Shown: piece by piece, positions 34,001 to 42,779 of the stretch
Position numbering within the stretch: the stretch's first letter is position 1
Layout of the letters: each line of letters starts with the position of its first letter
Source of the DNA: a virus
Strand: one strand, 5' to 3'
DNA length: 42,806 nucleotides
IMG/VR virus record: IMGVR_UViG_3300028831_000036
Location: 1 to 42,806 of that record
Notes under the pieces: model-generated
What the model was told of the DNA's origin: nothing
Database searches by the model: none
The model's input: only the letters and a program-made list of their open reading frames with translations
Translations under genes and position numbers: made by a program

Positions 34001-35787
34001 CAACCTATACATGGTACGTGGGCCTTTCCACTGTTCGCACCATCAAGGCGGCAGACTGGACGTTCCTAGGTATTGCCAACACAGGTGATACCACCTGGAA
34101 TCCTACAAACCAGTGGTCCATTGATCAAGCCACTCTGTCGGCTGGTCAGATTGCGTGGCTTGCCACCCAGACCGAGTTTCTTACCGGCCAGGCAACCGCT
34201 CGCCCCGGCAATGCAGTGGTTAGTAATCCAGATGGCTTTGTGACTAATGCCGCGTTGCTAGCGGCAGTGCAGGCGGCTAAGTCATCTGCCATTGCAGGCA
34301 CATGGGCTAGCGCATCACCCATTGGTGCCAGTCGCGTTGCCACAGACCTGCAAATGTCACAGTTCGATGGCAACCCTGCCACTACTGATCATAGCGCTGC
34401 CTTTGCTGCTGTTTTTGCAGCGGCACTCGCGCTGATCCAGGGCGGGGCGGCTCATGTGCGCATTATCCTGGATACGCGCCAGAAGTACACAATTGGCGCG
34501 CCACCTGCGGTTGGCGCGCATGGTGAGTTTGCTCAGGTGGCGCTTCCCTACAGTGACGACGTCAGCGGCTGCATCGAGTTTGTAGGTATTCCGATTGGTA
34601 ATGACTACGCTTACCTAGGTGGGACCAGCAGCGGGACCGTTATTGAGTCCACTGTTGGTCAGGTAGGTGGGCCAGCGATTCCTGCTTACAATGCAGCGGT
34701 TGGGATTGCATCAACCTTTGGTGGTCCTGCGTCGTACTGTAGCACCAGAACCCCCACCTCGATGATCACCACGCGCAACTTCCTGCGATTTAAACTAACA
34801 AACGTCACGATGCGCTCTGTGTCGCCAGCGATTGTTGGCTTCGATGCCGGTTGGTGTGGCGGGCTTAGCGGTGAAGGTCTTGTGCAGTTTGACCGTGATG
34901 ACTTTGCTGCTCAGTCACCGGCCATGTGGCGAGTGAACGGAATGAGCAACCTGAATCCATCCTGCGTCGCAAGGCAGGCTATTCCGATCATCTTCCCGTT
35001 TGCACTTGACTGGTACGGCAGTATCGCATTTGATACTCTTGTGGTTGCAGGCTGGATGAGTGGACCGCTGTTCGGCGAGTACGCACACGTCAAGGACTTG
35101 GTTGTGATCCTGTGCTCCAAGTTCGGTGGCCCAGCCATAGGTGTTGATAGTTCCAACCAGGTGACTCACATTGATAGATTCACTGACTGGAACAATGCCG
35201 TTGGTATATCGGCTATCGCCAATCCTACAGTTGGCGCATCGGGTGGCACTTCTGCTGTCTCGCCAACCAGTCCGGCTGTCGCATCAGGGGGCGCTGGTCC
35301 TGCCACTCCATTACAAATCGACAACTGGGGTGGCCAGTGGTCACAGGGTGGTAGTGCTGACGGTTTCGGTGGGGGCAGTCATAATACTGATCGTCTGTTC
35401 GACGTGATCGACACCAACGACCTCATATTCCTAGACTGCCCTAACTACTGGATGACCGATGATGGTGGCAACTATTACACAGTGCCAGCCCTCTTCGTTA
35501 GCGGCGGTCCCACAGGTGTTACGATGCGGAAGCGAATCAAGGGCAAGAACCAACTATCTGGGCCTTTGACCAATCCGTTCGTGCCCGTGCCTGCTAGCGG
35601 TACGATCTTTCGCAATCCGCTGGGCCGAGACGCAATTCTTGTGATTGTAGCAACACCCGGCCTAACCTTATCTATTAACGGCATTGGATATGGTATTGGC
35701 ACTGGGGTGCCTGTCCCAGCCAATGCCGTTATGCAACTTACTTACCCGGCGGGAGCAACTGTGTCTTGGGAATGGGTGGTGTTCTGA
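33997..35787 (+). CDS. spike-like protein with N-terminal attachment module
   Basis: 596 residues from TTG (GGAGGGCACCA upstream). Residues 1-68 are a module also found in the protein at 36594-37376 (YVGLSTVRTIKAADWTFLGI ... WSIDQATLSAGQIAWLATQ). After it, TTDHSAAFAAVFAAALALIQ and RQKYTIG look like the entry to a right-handed beta-helix of the pectate-lyase type, followed by many Gly/Val/Ile turns. Such proteins form trimeric spikes that bind or cut host surface sugars. No catalytic residues identified. Confidence 0.7.
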   Translation: MTTYTWYVGLSTVRTIKAADWTFLGIANTGDTTWNPTNQWSIDQATLSAGQIAWLATQTEFLTGQATARPGNAVVSNPDGFVTNAALLAAVQAAKSSAIAGTWASASPIGASRVATDLQMSQFDGNPATTDHSAAFAAVFAAALALIQGGAAHVRIILDTRQKYTIGAPPAVGAHGEFAQVALPYSDDVSGCIEFVGIPIGNDYAYLGGTSSGTVIESTVGQVGGPAIPAYNAAVGIASTFGGPASYCSTRTPTSMITTRNFLRFKLTNVTMRSVSPAIVGFDAGWCGGLSGEGLVQFDRDDFAAQSPAMWRVNGMSNLNPSCVARQAIPIIFPFALDWYGSIAFDTLVVAGWMSGPLFGEYAHVKDLVVILCSKFGGPAIGVDSSNQVTHIDRFTDWNNAVGISAIANPTVGASGGTSAVSPTSPAVASGGAGPATPLQIDNWGGQWSQGGSADGFGGGSHNTDRLFDVIDTNDLIFLDCPNYWMTDDGGNYYTVPALFVSGGPTGVTMRKRIKGKNQLSGPLTNPFVPVPASGTIFRNPLGRDAILVIVATPGLTLSINGIGYGIGTGVPVPANAVMQLTYPAGATVSWEWVVF

Positions 35788-36260
35788 TGGCTCTTGCTGG
35801 TGTTGTAGGGATAAGAACGTCTCGTAACGTAGGCGTTTCTATATGGAACACCGTGCCAAAGGCTACGCCCCAAGGAACCTGGGTATCTGGCTTCCAGACC
35901 ACCACCTTTGAGAATGGCATTGTTTACAACTCAACCGCAGCACAAAACGATGCCATTGAGTTTGATGCTGACCTGGAAAGTGGCACATACTCACTAGCAG
36001 TTGCGGCCCTAGGTTGGTCTGGAGGTGCCATCGCAACCATTTCATACAGTCTCGATGGGGGTGTGACTTACACCACAATCGGGACGATGGACACTTATTT
36101 TGGTTCCGGCAACGTGGGCATACGTTCGGTGTTTGCAGGCATTGCAGTTGCCACACCCACTGCCGTGCGCATACGGTTCACCGCTGCGACACGAAATGCC
36201 TCAAATACCCTTGGTTATTATCTCGAACTGACGCGCATGGACTGGACAAGGACGGCATGA
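35787..36260 (+). CDS. jelly-roll-like virion protein
   Basis: 157 residues starting MALAGVVGIRTSRNVGVSIW. Pattern of alternating strands (TYSLAVAALGWSGGAIATIS, VRIRFTAATRNASNTLGYYL) suggests a carbohydrate-binding jelly roll. ATG shares a base with the previous stop (TGATG). Probably an appendage subunit or accessory of the spike. Confidence 0.6.
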   Translation: MALAGVVGIRTSRNVGVSIWNTVPKATPQGTWVSGFQTTTFENGIVYNSTAAQNDAIEFDADLESGTYSLAVAALGWSGGAIATISYSLDGGVTYTTIGTMDTYFGSGNVGIRSVFAGIAVATPTAVRIRFTAATRNASNTLGYYLELTRMDWTRTA

Positions 36261-36604
36261 TGGGCGACCTACTTCACACCAAGACAGGTGAAGTGCGCGA
36301 GGATGCTGACATTCCTCAGGGCAGCACTATCAACGAGGTCTTTGTTGTCGATCCTGACGGTGGAGAGTCGACGCTTATTGAGCGCATGGTCTTTCACCCT
36401 GGCGACGGACCTGGTGACCACCAGGTTCTCGATCACTGGCGGCACAAGGATCACGATGATCTGTTGGCCGACAGCCACGACAGGTTAGTTGAAGAGCCTG
36501 CCGCCGCCAGCCTCCCAGAGCCACCCGAAGGTGGATGGCCCGACTGGACCGAAACAGAATCACACCTACTAGAAGGCGCACCGGAGGCACACAGTGACCT
36601 ATAG
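36257..36604 (+). CDS. small acidic protein of the appendage cassette
   Basis: 115 residues. Begins MMGDLLHTKTGEVREDADIP, later HWRHKDHDDLLADSHDR, then Pro/Glu/Trp-rich. Overlaps both neighbours by a few bases. Unknown; may link or chaperone appendage proteins. Confidence 0.55.
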   Translation: MMGDLLHTKTGEVREDADIPQGSTINEVFVVDPDGGESTLIERMVFHPGDGPGDHQVLDHWRHKDHDDLLADSHDRLVEEPAAASLPEPPEGGWPDWTETESHLLEGAPEAHSDL

Positions 36605-37376
36605 CATTTACATTGGACTGTCTGCTGTCCGGACGATCAAGGCAACGGACTGGACTTTCCTTGGCATTGCAAATGGTGGCGATACTGTTTGGAGCAGCGC
36701 CAACTCGTGGTCCATTGACGAGACAACGCTGACGGCAGGGCAGATCGCCTATTTGGCGACACAGTCGGACTTCCGCACGGCTCAGCCTGCACCTAGGGTT
36801 GTGGCAGGTGCTGTTGATAATCCGTTCGGCTATGTCACCCATGCTGAGTTGGCACAGTATTTCAAGGCTCCACCGGGGCTGGCTGATGGTCAACTCGTGG
36901 CGTACAGCGCATTGCTTGGTCAGTTGGTCGGCACCAACCCAGCAGGCACAGCGGAGTTGGCATACGCCGAGAACAACACTGGTGTCATGAACGGTCCATT
37001 CGCAGGCGCTTTCGCCTTCCATGACATTACGGGCTGTTCTATTGTGGTCCCGGCTTCGGTACGCCCAGTGTACATCTGGGCGGCTTGCACCGTAGGCACC
37101 ACAACTGGCGCTTCTGGCACCACACCGCTGTATGTGTTCCCGAACATCGTGGAAGTTTCCAATGGAGTTGACACTCCAATCACTTGGCAAGGTGATGCTT
37201 CGACCAACACGAACAACTCTGCATTTCCGGTCATTTACGCACTAAGAAGGCTAGGCCCCACTGCGAGAGCGCGAACCTTCAAGTTGCAGTTCTCCAACGC
37301 CTCCACAGGATCGTGGAGCGCCTGGAATGGTAACAGCGGCACTGAGCCTTCTCGCATCGGCGCATTGGCGGCATAA
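36594..37376 (+). CDS. appendage protein sharing the attachment module
   Basis: 260 residues from GTG with ribosome site ACCGGAGGCACA. Residues 1-64 (YIGLSAVRTIKATDWTFLGI ... WSIDETTLTAGQIAYLATQ) are a clear second copy of the N-terminal module of the 596-residue spike, about two-thirds identical by eye. The rest is beta-rich with no named domain. It probably docks to the same site on the virion and presents a different tip. Confidence 0.7.
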   Translation: MTYSIYIGLSAVRTIKATDWTFLGIANGGDTVWSSANSWSIDETTLTAGQIAYLATQSDFRTAQPAPRVVAGAVDNPFGYVTHAELAQYFKAPPGLADGQLVAYSALLGQLVGTNPAGTAELAYAENNTGVMNGPFAGAFAFHDITGCSIVVPASVRPVYIWAACTVGTTTGASGTTPLYVFPNIVEVSNGVDTPITWQGDASTNTNNSAFPVIYALRRLGPTARARTFKLQFSNASTGSWSAWNGNSGTEPSRIGALAA

Positions 37377-37377
37377 C

Positions 37378-38139
37378 ATGCCTGACGGTTACTCGGTGTC
37401 CTGCCTGACAGGACGCATTGCAGCGGGCGAACCTGACATGCTGTGGACGCCTCGCACTCCCAGGACTGGCAAGCGCGGAGTGATCCTGTGCCATGCCTAT
37501 ACCTTCATCTACACTTTTCTAGATGGCACTGTTTCTCCGCATGCTGTCCAGATTGCAGCGTATCTGGCACGCCACGGGATTTATTGCATATCTGGACAGA
37601 TGGGAAACGCTGACTCAGCAGGTGATAACTGGGGTAACGACCAGGCAATGGCTCGTGTGACTTCAGCCTGGTCTGTGCTGCAAAGCCTAGGATGCGCAAC
37701 AGACCAGGTAGCGCTAGTGGGTATCTCGATGGGTGGCGCCACAGCATCTAGGTATGCAATGCTAAACCCCAACTCTGTGTCAGCAGTGTATGGTATCATG
37801 CCAGTGAGTGACCTGAACGACACTTACAACAATAATCGTGTCAATAACGCTCAGGCATCACTTAGTGCGGCATGGGGAGTTGTGGCTCCTGCGGCACTGC
37901 CAGCAGGTGCTGATCTCATTGGCCAGGCACCGCTGGCTGCCCAGGTACCGTGCAGGCTAGACTATGGTTCGGCTGACACCACGGTGATTCCATCCACAGT
38001 AGCGGCTCTTGCGGCTGCGTGGGGCAAGAACTGTGTGGCAACTGTAACCGATACCACCAACAACCACGGCGACAATCTCATCGCCTCGACGAGCCCCAAG
38101 GACATCCTTGGGTTCCTGATGCAGTACGGAGGATGCTAA
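37378..38139 (+). CDS. alpha/beta hydrolase (serine esterase-like)
   Basis: 253 residues. GISMGG is the nucleophile elbow (Ser of GxSxG), YGSADTTV supplies the likely Asp, and NNHGD the likely His, in normal alpha/beta hydrolase order. The early GVILCHAYTF fits the oxyanion strand. No signal peptide. Placed among appendage genes, it may remove acyl groups from host cell-surface glycans or lipids during adsorption. Alternatively it acts in the cytoplasm. Confidence 0.8.
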   Translation: MPDGYSVSCLTGRIAAGEPDMLWTPRTPRTGKRGVILCHAYTFIYTFLDGTVSPHAVQIAAYLARHGIYCISGQMGNADSAGDNWGNDQAMARVTSAWSVLQSLGCATDQVALVGISMGGATASRYAMLNPNSVSAVYGIMPVSDLNDTYNNNRVNNAQASLSAAWGVVAPAALPAGADLIGQAPLAAQVPCRLDYGSADTTVIPSTVAALAAAWGKNCVATVTDTTNNHGDNLIASTSPKDILGFLMQYGGC

Positions 38140-38537
38140 TGACCACACAGTCAGAATCTGACGAGGTTGTGCGACCTGAAGTCGTTAGGGCTGCTCCTTG
38201 TATTGCAGCGTTCTGTGCATCATGCGGCCATGCACATGATGGCGAGACATGCAATACTCACGTGGTGGTCGGTGTTGTGGATCACCCTGAGATTGGCCTT
38301 GCTCTTACTCACGAGGTCTCTGAGTGCGGGTGCGAGACGTTCGTCAAGATCGAGCCTACGCAGTGTGTATTCCACTGCGGCTGCAACAGCCCCAACTGTG
38401 ACTGCACAAGTGGGCATCAGGTCGGTCCCGTACACTGCGCCCTTCACGCAGCCGCCATCATGGATGCGCGCAACGATGACAGCGCTCCCGATGAGGTACG
38501 CAGGTTGGCTGCCCAGGCACATCATCCTCACGACTAA
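38139..38537 (+). CDS. Cys/His-rich protein
   Basis: 132 residues with about 16 Cys and many His (CASCGHAHDGETCNTH, CGCETF, CVFHCGCNSPNCDCTSGHQ). Two or more metal ions are likely bound. ATG overlaps the previous TAA (TAATG). No known family. It ends the appendage cassette, before tail completion genes. Confidence 0.65.
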   Translation: MTTQSESDEVVRPEVVRAAPCIAAFCASCGHAHDGETCNTHVVVGVVDHPEIGLALTHEVSECGCETFVKIEPTQCVFHCGCNSPNCDCTSGHQVGPVHCALHAAAIMDARNDDSAPDEVRRLAAQAHHPHD

Positions 38538-38568
38538 GGCGTTACCGGCATAAGTTATAAGGTAGGAA

Positions 38569-39087
38569 ATGGTTTCCATAGCGGGCAAGAACGATGACAT
38601 ACCAGGGAGTTCTGGTGCGTCGTTTGCTGCCGCGCCTGCCAATGTGCCATCGCTAGGTGACTTTCCTCCGCTGGTTTCATCGGGACTGATGCGGGACATC
38701 CGTGGACAGTTCGTCGGTGGCATGTCATCTTCTTGGCTTGGTTTCACCTCTCTTGGGCGGCTGCCCGAGGATGTTGGACAAGGTATGAGAGATGGCCTCG
38801 AACAGACTCTTGAAGCCATGCAAGAGCAGATGGTCGAATGGGCCAAGGCCAATGCGCCTTGGAAAGACCAGACTGGTGATGCCCGTCGCGAACTGAATAG
38901 TCCCCCCATTCGTACCGACCCGGATGGCAGCAAAACCCTTATCATCGCCCACGGAGTTGACTACGGCATCTTCCTGGAGACGATGAACGGCGGTGTATTT
39001 GGCATCATTCCTGCTACTGTGCGCCACTTCGCTGCGCTACTGCCGCAGATGCAGGCGTACTACGTCAGGACGAAGGTGTCGGTGTGA
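38569..39087 (+). CDS. HK97 gp10-like tail completion protein
   Basis: 172 residues. The C-terminal 80 (MVEWAKANAPWKDQTGDARR ... HGVDYGIFLETMNGGVFGII) fit the HK97 gp10 family, which helps join or close the tail. The first 60 residues are Gly/Ser/Pro-rich and flexible. GGTAGGA precedes the ATG; TATAAG (38554-38559) lies nearby. Overlaps the next gene by four bases. Confidence 0.78.
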   Translation: MVSIAGKNDDIPGSSGASFAAAPANVPSLGDFPPLVSSGLMRDIRGQFVGGMSSSWLGFTSLGRLPEDVGQGMRDGLEQTLEAMQEQMVEWAKANAPWKDQTGDARRELNSPPIRTDPDGSKTLIIAHGVDYGIFLETMNGGVFGIIPATVRHFAALLPQMQAYYVRTKVSV

Positions 39088-39527
39088 TTCGCGAAATGCT
39101 GATGAGTGCATGGGCAACAAATGAGCAGTTACAATCACTGATCGGGGTTGCGGATTCACAGGCCATTGATGATCTTCGCATGTACCCGGCAGGCTCGCTT
39201 GGTGTAGGCCCGATCCCTGCCGACCCAGAAACGCCGTACGCACAGTACGCAGTATCAAGTTCAACACCCTATCTTGAGGTGCGCGAGACGGGCAAAACTC
39301 AACGTCATCTTCTGACCGTTTACGTCTACGATGAGCGCGGTGACTTCACTCGGATTGATGCGATCCACAAGGTAGTGAAGGATACTGTAGAAGGACTCAC
39401 AGGACAGCAAGGAGATGATGGCTGGCAGTGTACCGATGCGCTGTTTACAACCATTGGCTCTGACCTGACTGACAATGTGAGAAACCTGGGTGTCAAGGTG
39501 GCATCCTTTCGGCTCGTTGGTAAGTGA
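39084..39527 (+). CDS. tail terminator protein
   Basis: 147 residues from GTG (MIREMLMSAWATNEQLQSLI...). Alpha/beta pattern (PYAQYAVSSSTPYLEVRETG, HLLTVYVYDERGDFTRIDAI, VKDTVEGLTGQQGDDGW) is that of tail terminators, which cap the tail tube and join it to the head. Position between gp10-like and tube genes fits. Confidence 0.7.
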   Translation: MIREMLMSAWATNEQLQSLIGVADSQAIDDLRMYPAGSLGVGPIPADPETPYAQYAVSSSTPYLEVRETGKTQRHLLTVYVYDERGDFTRIDAIHKVVKDTVEGLTGQQGDDGWQCTDALFTTIGSDLTDNVRNLGVKVASFRLVGK

Positions 39528-39537
39528 GGAGGTAGTA

Positions 39538-40257
39538 GTGGCAAGAACAGGGCACGCGGCCAGGAAGACAACGGCTGCACAGCACACGGACGACGCTGCC
39601 GAGGAAGCCACCGCCAGTAGCGGGCGACTCATCAAGTACATGGGTGCGTCGCACAACCGTGTGCTGGAAAAGGGTGAGACGTTCGGTGGTCGGTTGCCTG
39701 GTGGTCTGCCGCAGCGCGTCGAGTGGAATTTTGCCAACAACCACCTGGTCAACTCGGATGATGTCGGCTTGTCCAGCGCGGCTGTCGGGTTGCTCCTGGA
39801 AATCGAAGGCGAAGTGTTCAACTCCGGTCAGTGGGAGGACGCCGAGGAAGAGGGCTACGTCCAGCCGACTGAGGAGAACACGCTGCGGACGGTCAAGGAG
39901 TTTCAGGATGTCACTGGACAAGAGACGGTAGCACCGTCCCTTGCTCAGCAGATTTTCCTGGGCATGTCTGAGCACCAGACCTCCGACGATGCCATCCGTG
40001 CTATGGAGCGCAACATCGCTCCTGCAAACCCGGCAGCAACCTCGACGTTCTCACCTGCGGAGCAGACGTTTTCAGTTTCGCAGGATGCAAGCGAGGACGG
40101 CTTGCAAGAGGCGGCAGTTGCGGATGGAGCGCAGCAGTCCGGCTCACCGGGCGAAGGTGCCAACACCACCACCGTAGGTGGCTCGACTGGCGAAACCAGT
40201 TCGGGTCCAACTACGACGGTGGGAGGCTCCACCGACGGCGCTGGCACAGGCCAGTAG
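39538..40257 (+). CDS. virion-associated protein with repetitive Thr/Gly tail
   Basis: 239 residues from GTG with GAGGAGGTAGTA. The middle (SGRLIKYMGASHNRVLEKGE ... LPQRVEWNFANNHLV) may be a small beta fold. The last 60 residues are low-complexity with the repeat TTTVGGSTG/TTTVGGSTDG. It could be a tail-tube accessory or decorated surface protein. Not recognised. Confidence 0.6.
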   Translation: MARTGHAARKTTAAQHTDDAAEEATASSGRLIKYMGASHNRVLEKGETFGGRLPGGLPQRVEWNFANNHLVNSDDVGLSSAAVGLLLEIEGEVFNSGQWEDAEEEGYVQPTEENTLRTVKEFQDVTGQETVAPSLAQQIFLGMSEHQTSDDAIRAMERNIAPANPAATSTFSPAEQTFSVSQDASEDGLQEAAVADGAQQSGSPGEGANTTTVGGSTGETSSGPTTTVGGSTDGAGTGQ

Positions 40258-40259
40258 CC

Positions 40260-40604
40260 GTGCAGTACCGCTGCACTTCGAGAGTGCACTTTATCAGAAC
40301 GGGTGATACCGTCGAGGTGAAGTGCCACTCGAAGCGCTGCGGAGCAAAGTCAGGGGTTGTGGTGCTTCACACGTTCAACCTTCGCACAGGCGAATTGGTT
40401 GACACCAAGAAGTTCCAAGACCCAGCGGCACTCATCACAGAAGGGAAGACAGGTGACACTGTCAACGATTCCTCTGCCGTTCGGCCTGCGGGACGTGAAG
40501 GTCACGCCACTGACCGGGGCGAGCGCAGGGACATCAGTCGATCTGCCGAACGCGCAGACGATGCAGTTCTCGGAGGCCGAGGATACCACGCAGTTGCGCG
40601 GTGA
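40260..40604 (+). CDS. small zinc-finger protein with long overlap
   Basis: 114 codons from GTG. The first 60 residues look real: YRCTS ... VKCHSKRCGAKSGVVVLHTF (zinc-finger-like, Com type) and FNLRTGELVDTKKF. From 40453 on it overlaps the major tail protein in another frame, and that part is Arg-rich shadow sequence. The frame therefore runs 150 bases into the next gene with no functional end visible. Confidence 0.5.
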   Translation: MQYRCTSRVHFIRTGDTVEVKCHSKRCGAKSGVVVLHTFNLRTGELVDTKKFQDPAALITEGKTGDTVNDSSAVRPAGREGHATDRGERRDISRSAERADDAVLGGRGYHAVAR

Positions 40605-41007
40605 CGATGGTCTGGTTGCCATCCATGGCAAGGGTCCGACCGTGGACTGGCAGTTGGCCAACGGCGGCATCTCGCTGGAGGCACTGGCCGTGATCAACGG
40701 CGGTACGGTGACGACATCGGGCGTGACGCCGAACCAGATCAAGACCTACAGCAAGAAGGGCACGGACAGCCGTCCGTACTTCCGCGCTGAAGGCCAGTCC
40801 ATTTCGGACAGCGGTGGCGACTTCCACGTCGTGCTCTACAAGTGCAAGTCTACCGGCAATGTCACTGGTGACCAGGCGGATGGTGCGTTCTGGGTCACTG
40901 GTGCATCCGGCACCGCACTGCCGACGACCGCTGACTCGAAGTTGTACGACTTCGTGCAGAACGAGACGGCGACTGCCATCCCTGCTAACGCAACGGTGGA
41001 CATCTAG
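40453..41007 (+). CDS. major tail (tube) protein
   Basis: 184 residues from GTG with AAGGGAAGACAG upstream (starts MTLSTIPLPFGLRDVKVTPL). Beta-rich (DLPNAQTMQFSEAEDTTQLR, GPTVDWQLANGGISLEALAV), as in siphovirus tube proteins, and placed immediately before the tail chaperones. No Ig-like extension. Forms stacked hexamers of the tail tube. Confidence 0.82.
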   Translation: MTLSTIPLPFGLRDVKVTPLTGASAGTSVDLPNAQTMQFSEAEDTTQLRGDDGLVAIHGKGPTVDWQLANGGISLEALAVINGGTVTTSGVTPNQIKTYSKKGTDSRPYFRAEGQSISDSGGDFHVVLYKCKSTGNVTGDQADGAFWVTGASGTALPTTADSKLYDFVQNETATAIPANATVDI

Positions 41008-41043
41008 TCATAGGCATCAACATCTGAGTCCGAGGAGACCGAG

Positions 41044-41682
41044 ATGTCAGAAACAGCAACAACGCGCAAGCGACCCGCGAAGAAGGCGGCTCCTAGCAAG
41101 CCTGGTCGCATCATCGAGGAACTACCTGAGGTTCCCAAGCCACTAGCCGTGCCAACCTACGGTGATGACAAGGTCACACCAGCCACTCAGTGGAACAGCA
41201 AGGTTGGTCCAGGTATGGTGATAGAGTTGCCGTCTGGTAACTTCGCCAAGGTGCGACGCACCATGAATCTGCCTACGCTACTTGCTAGCGGCCAGATTCC
41301 CAACCCGCTGGCCGACATCATCCGCGAGATGATCGAAAGCAAGTCGAGCCAACTCAACATTGCTGAGACAGACACCAAAGCCATGGAGCAGATGGTCATG
41401 TTGGTGGACTCTCAGATGCCAACCATCTTCGTCGAGCCGAAGGTCGAACGGTGTCCCGATGGGTGGGACACCGACAAGCAGGGCTTGTGGCAGCCGTCTG
41501 AGGGTGCGCTTAACGTCTTGGAGGTTGACTTCGAGGACAAGTTCTACCTGTTCGTATGGGCACAAGGAGCGGCCCTCGACGTTGCCCGATTTCGTGAGCG
41601 CGCGGCACAAGGTATGGCAAGTCTACAACATGGCGAAGGAGTGGCATCAGACTCCGGCGCAACTGATGGGGGTGACGGATGA
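41044..41682 (+). CDS. tail assembly chaperone, short form
   Basis: 212 residues. Lys/Ala/Pro-rich N-terminus, then a helical core (FAKVRRTMNLPTLLASGQIP ... ADIIREMIESKSS) and FEDKFYLFVWAQGAALDVAR near the end. It is expected to bind the tape measure protein during tail assembly. The short C-terminus ends in Gly/Asp just after GGGGG, a likely frameshift site joining it to the next frame. Confidence 0.82.
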   Translation: MSETATTRKRPAKKAAPSKPGRIIEELPEVPKPLAVPTYGDDKVTPATQWNSKVGPGMVIELPSGNFAKVRRTMNLPTLLASGQIPNPLADIIREMIESKSSQLNIAETDTKAMEQMVMLVDSQMPTIFVEPKVERCPDGWDTDKQGLWQPSEGALNVLEVDFEDKFYLFVWAQGAALDVARFRERAAQGMASLQHGEGVASDSGATDGGDG

Positions 41683-41887
41683 CCCTTGGGTGGCGTGGTG
41701 TCTGAACGAAGCAGTGTTCATGTTTGGGCGGCATGTGGAGTACGCTATGGATACAGCCGAGAAAGGCATGACAAAGGCAGAGCAACGCAGCGCTGCCCGT
41801 CAACGCGCACTCGATCATGCTCTCGGCACACAATCCGCCAAGGGAACCAAGGGTAGATTCCGCGATCCAGCGGACATGTTCAGGTAG
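41630..41887 (+). CDS. tail assembly chaperone, frameshifted C-terminal part
   Basis: The +1 frame is open from 41360 to 41887 and encodes QLMGVTDDPWVAWCLNEAVF ... QRSAARQRALDHAL, the pattern of the second part of siphovirus tail chaperones. The start given is an internal ATG (MAKEWHQTP); in vivo it is probably made mainly as a fusion with the first part through +1 slippage at 41668-41672. Ends before the tape measure start. Confidence 0.75.
   Translation: MAKEWHQTPAQLMGVTDDPWVAWCLNEAVFMFGRHVEYAMDTAEKGMTKAEQRSAARQRALDHALGTQSAKGTKGRFRDPADMFR
41668..41672 (+). promoter_or_regulatory. putative +1 frameshift site GGGGG
   Basis: In the short-form frame the codons are GAT GGG GGT GAC GGA TGA. A tRNA on GGG can slip one base forward onto GGG and then read GTG ACG GAT GAC, entering the second chaperone frame four codons before the stop. 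The required shift is +1 (or -2), not the more common -1. Confidence 0.5.
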
Positions 41888-41897
41888 GAGGTGAACA

Positions 41898-42779
41898 GTG
41901 GCAGACATTGTCGAACAGGCAATCGGTGAAATCACCGTCAAGGACAACACTGCCGCTGGCATTGCCTCCGCATCTGCCAACTTCCAGCGCCTCTACAACG
42001 TCGTCCGGTACAACTGGTGGGGCATCCAGAACCTAGGACGCGCCTTCGCAGCCGTTGGCGGCGTAATCGCGGCTGGTCTAGGTGAGGCGACCAAGGCTAC
42101 CATCGACTTCCAGCAGGGGCTCGCTCAGGCCCAGCGCACAGGGCAACTGACGGCAGAGCAGACCCAGCAGTTGGGTGATGCGCTGCGGAAGATGGCGCTC
42201 ACCAAGCCCATTGGTGTTGATCAACTGACGCAGATTGCAACTGCCGCAGGCCAGTTGGGTATCAACGGCGTCACCAACATCGAGAAGTTCACTGGTGTGA
42301 TCGCTGACATGATCAACACCACGGACCTTACTGCTCAGTCCGCTGAGCAACTGGCGAAGTTGGCAGGTCCGCTGGGTATTGCGGGTGACGATTGGTCTCG
42401 ACTTGGCTCAACCATCCTCACGATGGGTATTCACACTGCCGCAACCGAGACTGAGATCATCAAGGTTGCCCAGCAGTTGGCTGGTGTTGGGTCTGCTGCG
42501 AACATTAGCACACCGCAGATCATCGGCATGTCTGCGGTCATTGCCTCTATCGGTACACAGTCATCGTCGGCAGCAACAGGCATATCTCGGTTGGTCAGTC
42601 AGATTGCCACTGCTGCCACTGGCCAAACCCAAAAGGCCAAGGATCAGTTTGCTACCTTCGCACATGTGGCAGGCTATGACGGTCCTGCGGCTGTCAAGAG
42701 GTTCGCTGCGTCGTTTAACCAGGATGCTGGGCCTGCCATTGCCCAGTTCATTGCTGGCATCGGCACGTTGAAGGGCCAC
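41898..42779 (+). CDS. tape measure protein, 3' end missing
   Basis: 294 residues are visible from GTG (TAGGAGGTGAACA). The region YNVVRYNWWGIQNLGRAFAA and later FQQGLAQAQRTGQLTAEQTQ ... QLTQIATAAGQLGI follow the TP901-type tape measure N-terminal domain. The protein sets tail length and is injected with DNA. The frame is open to the contig end; the next codons are adapter. Typical lengths exceed 800 residues, so most of it is missing. Confidence 0.88.
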
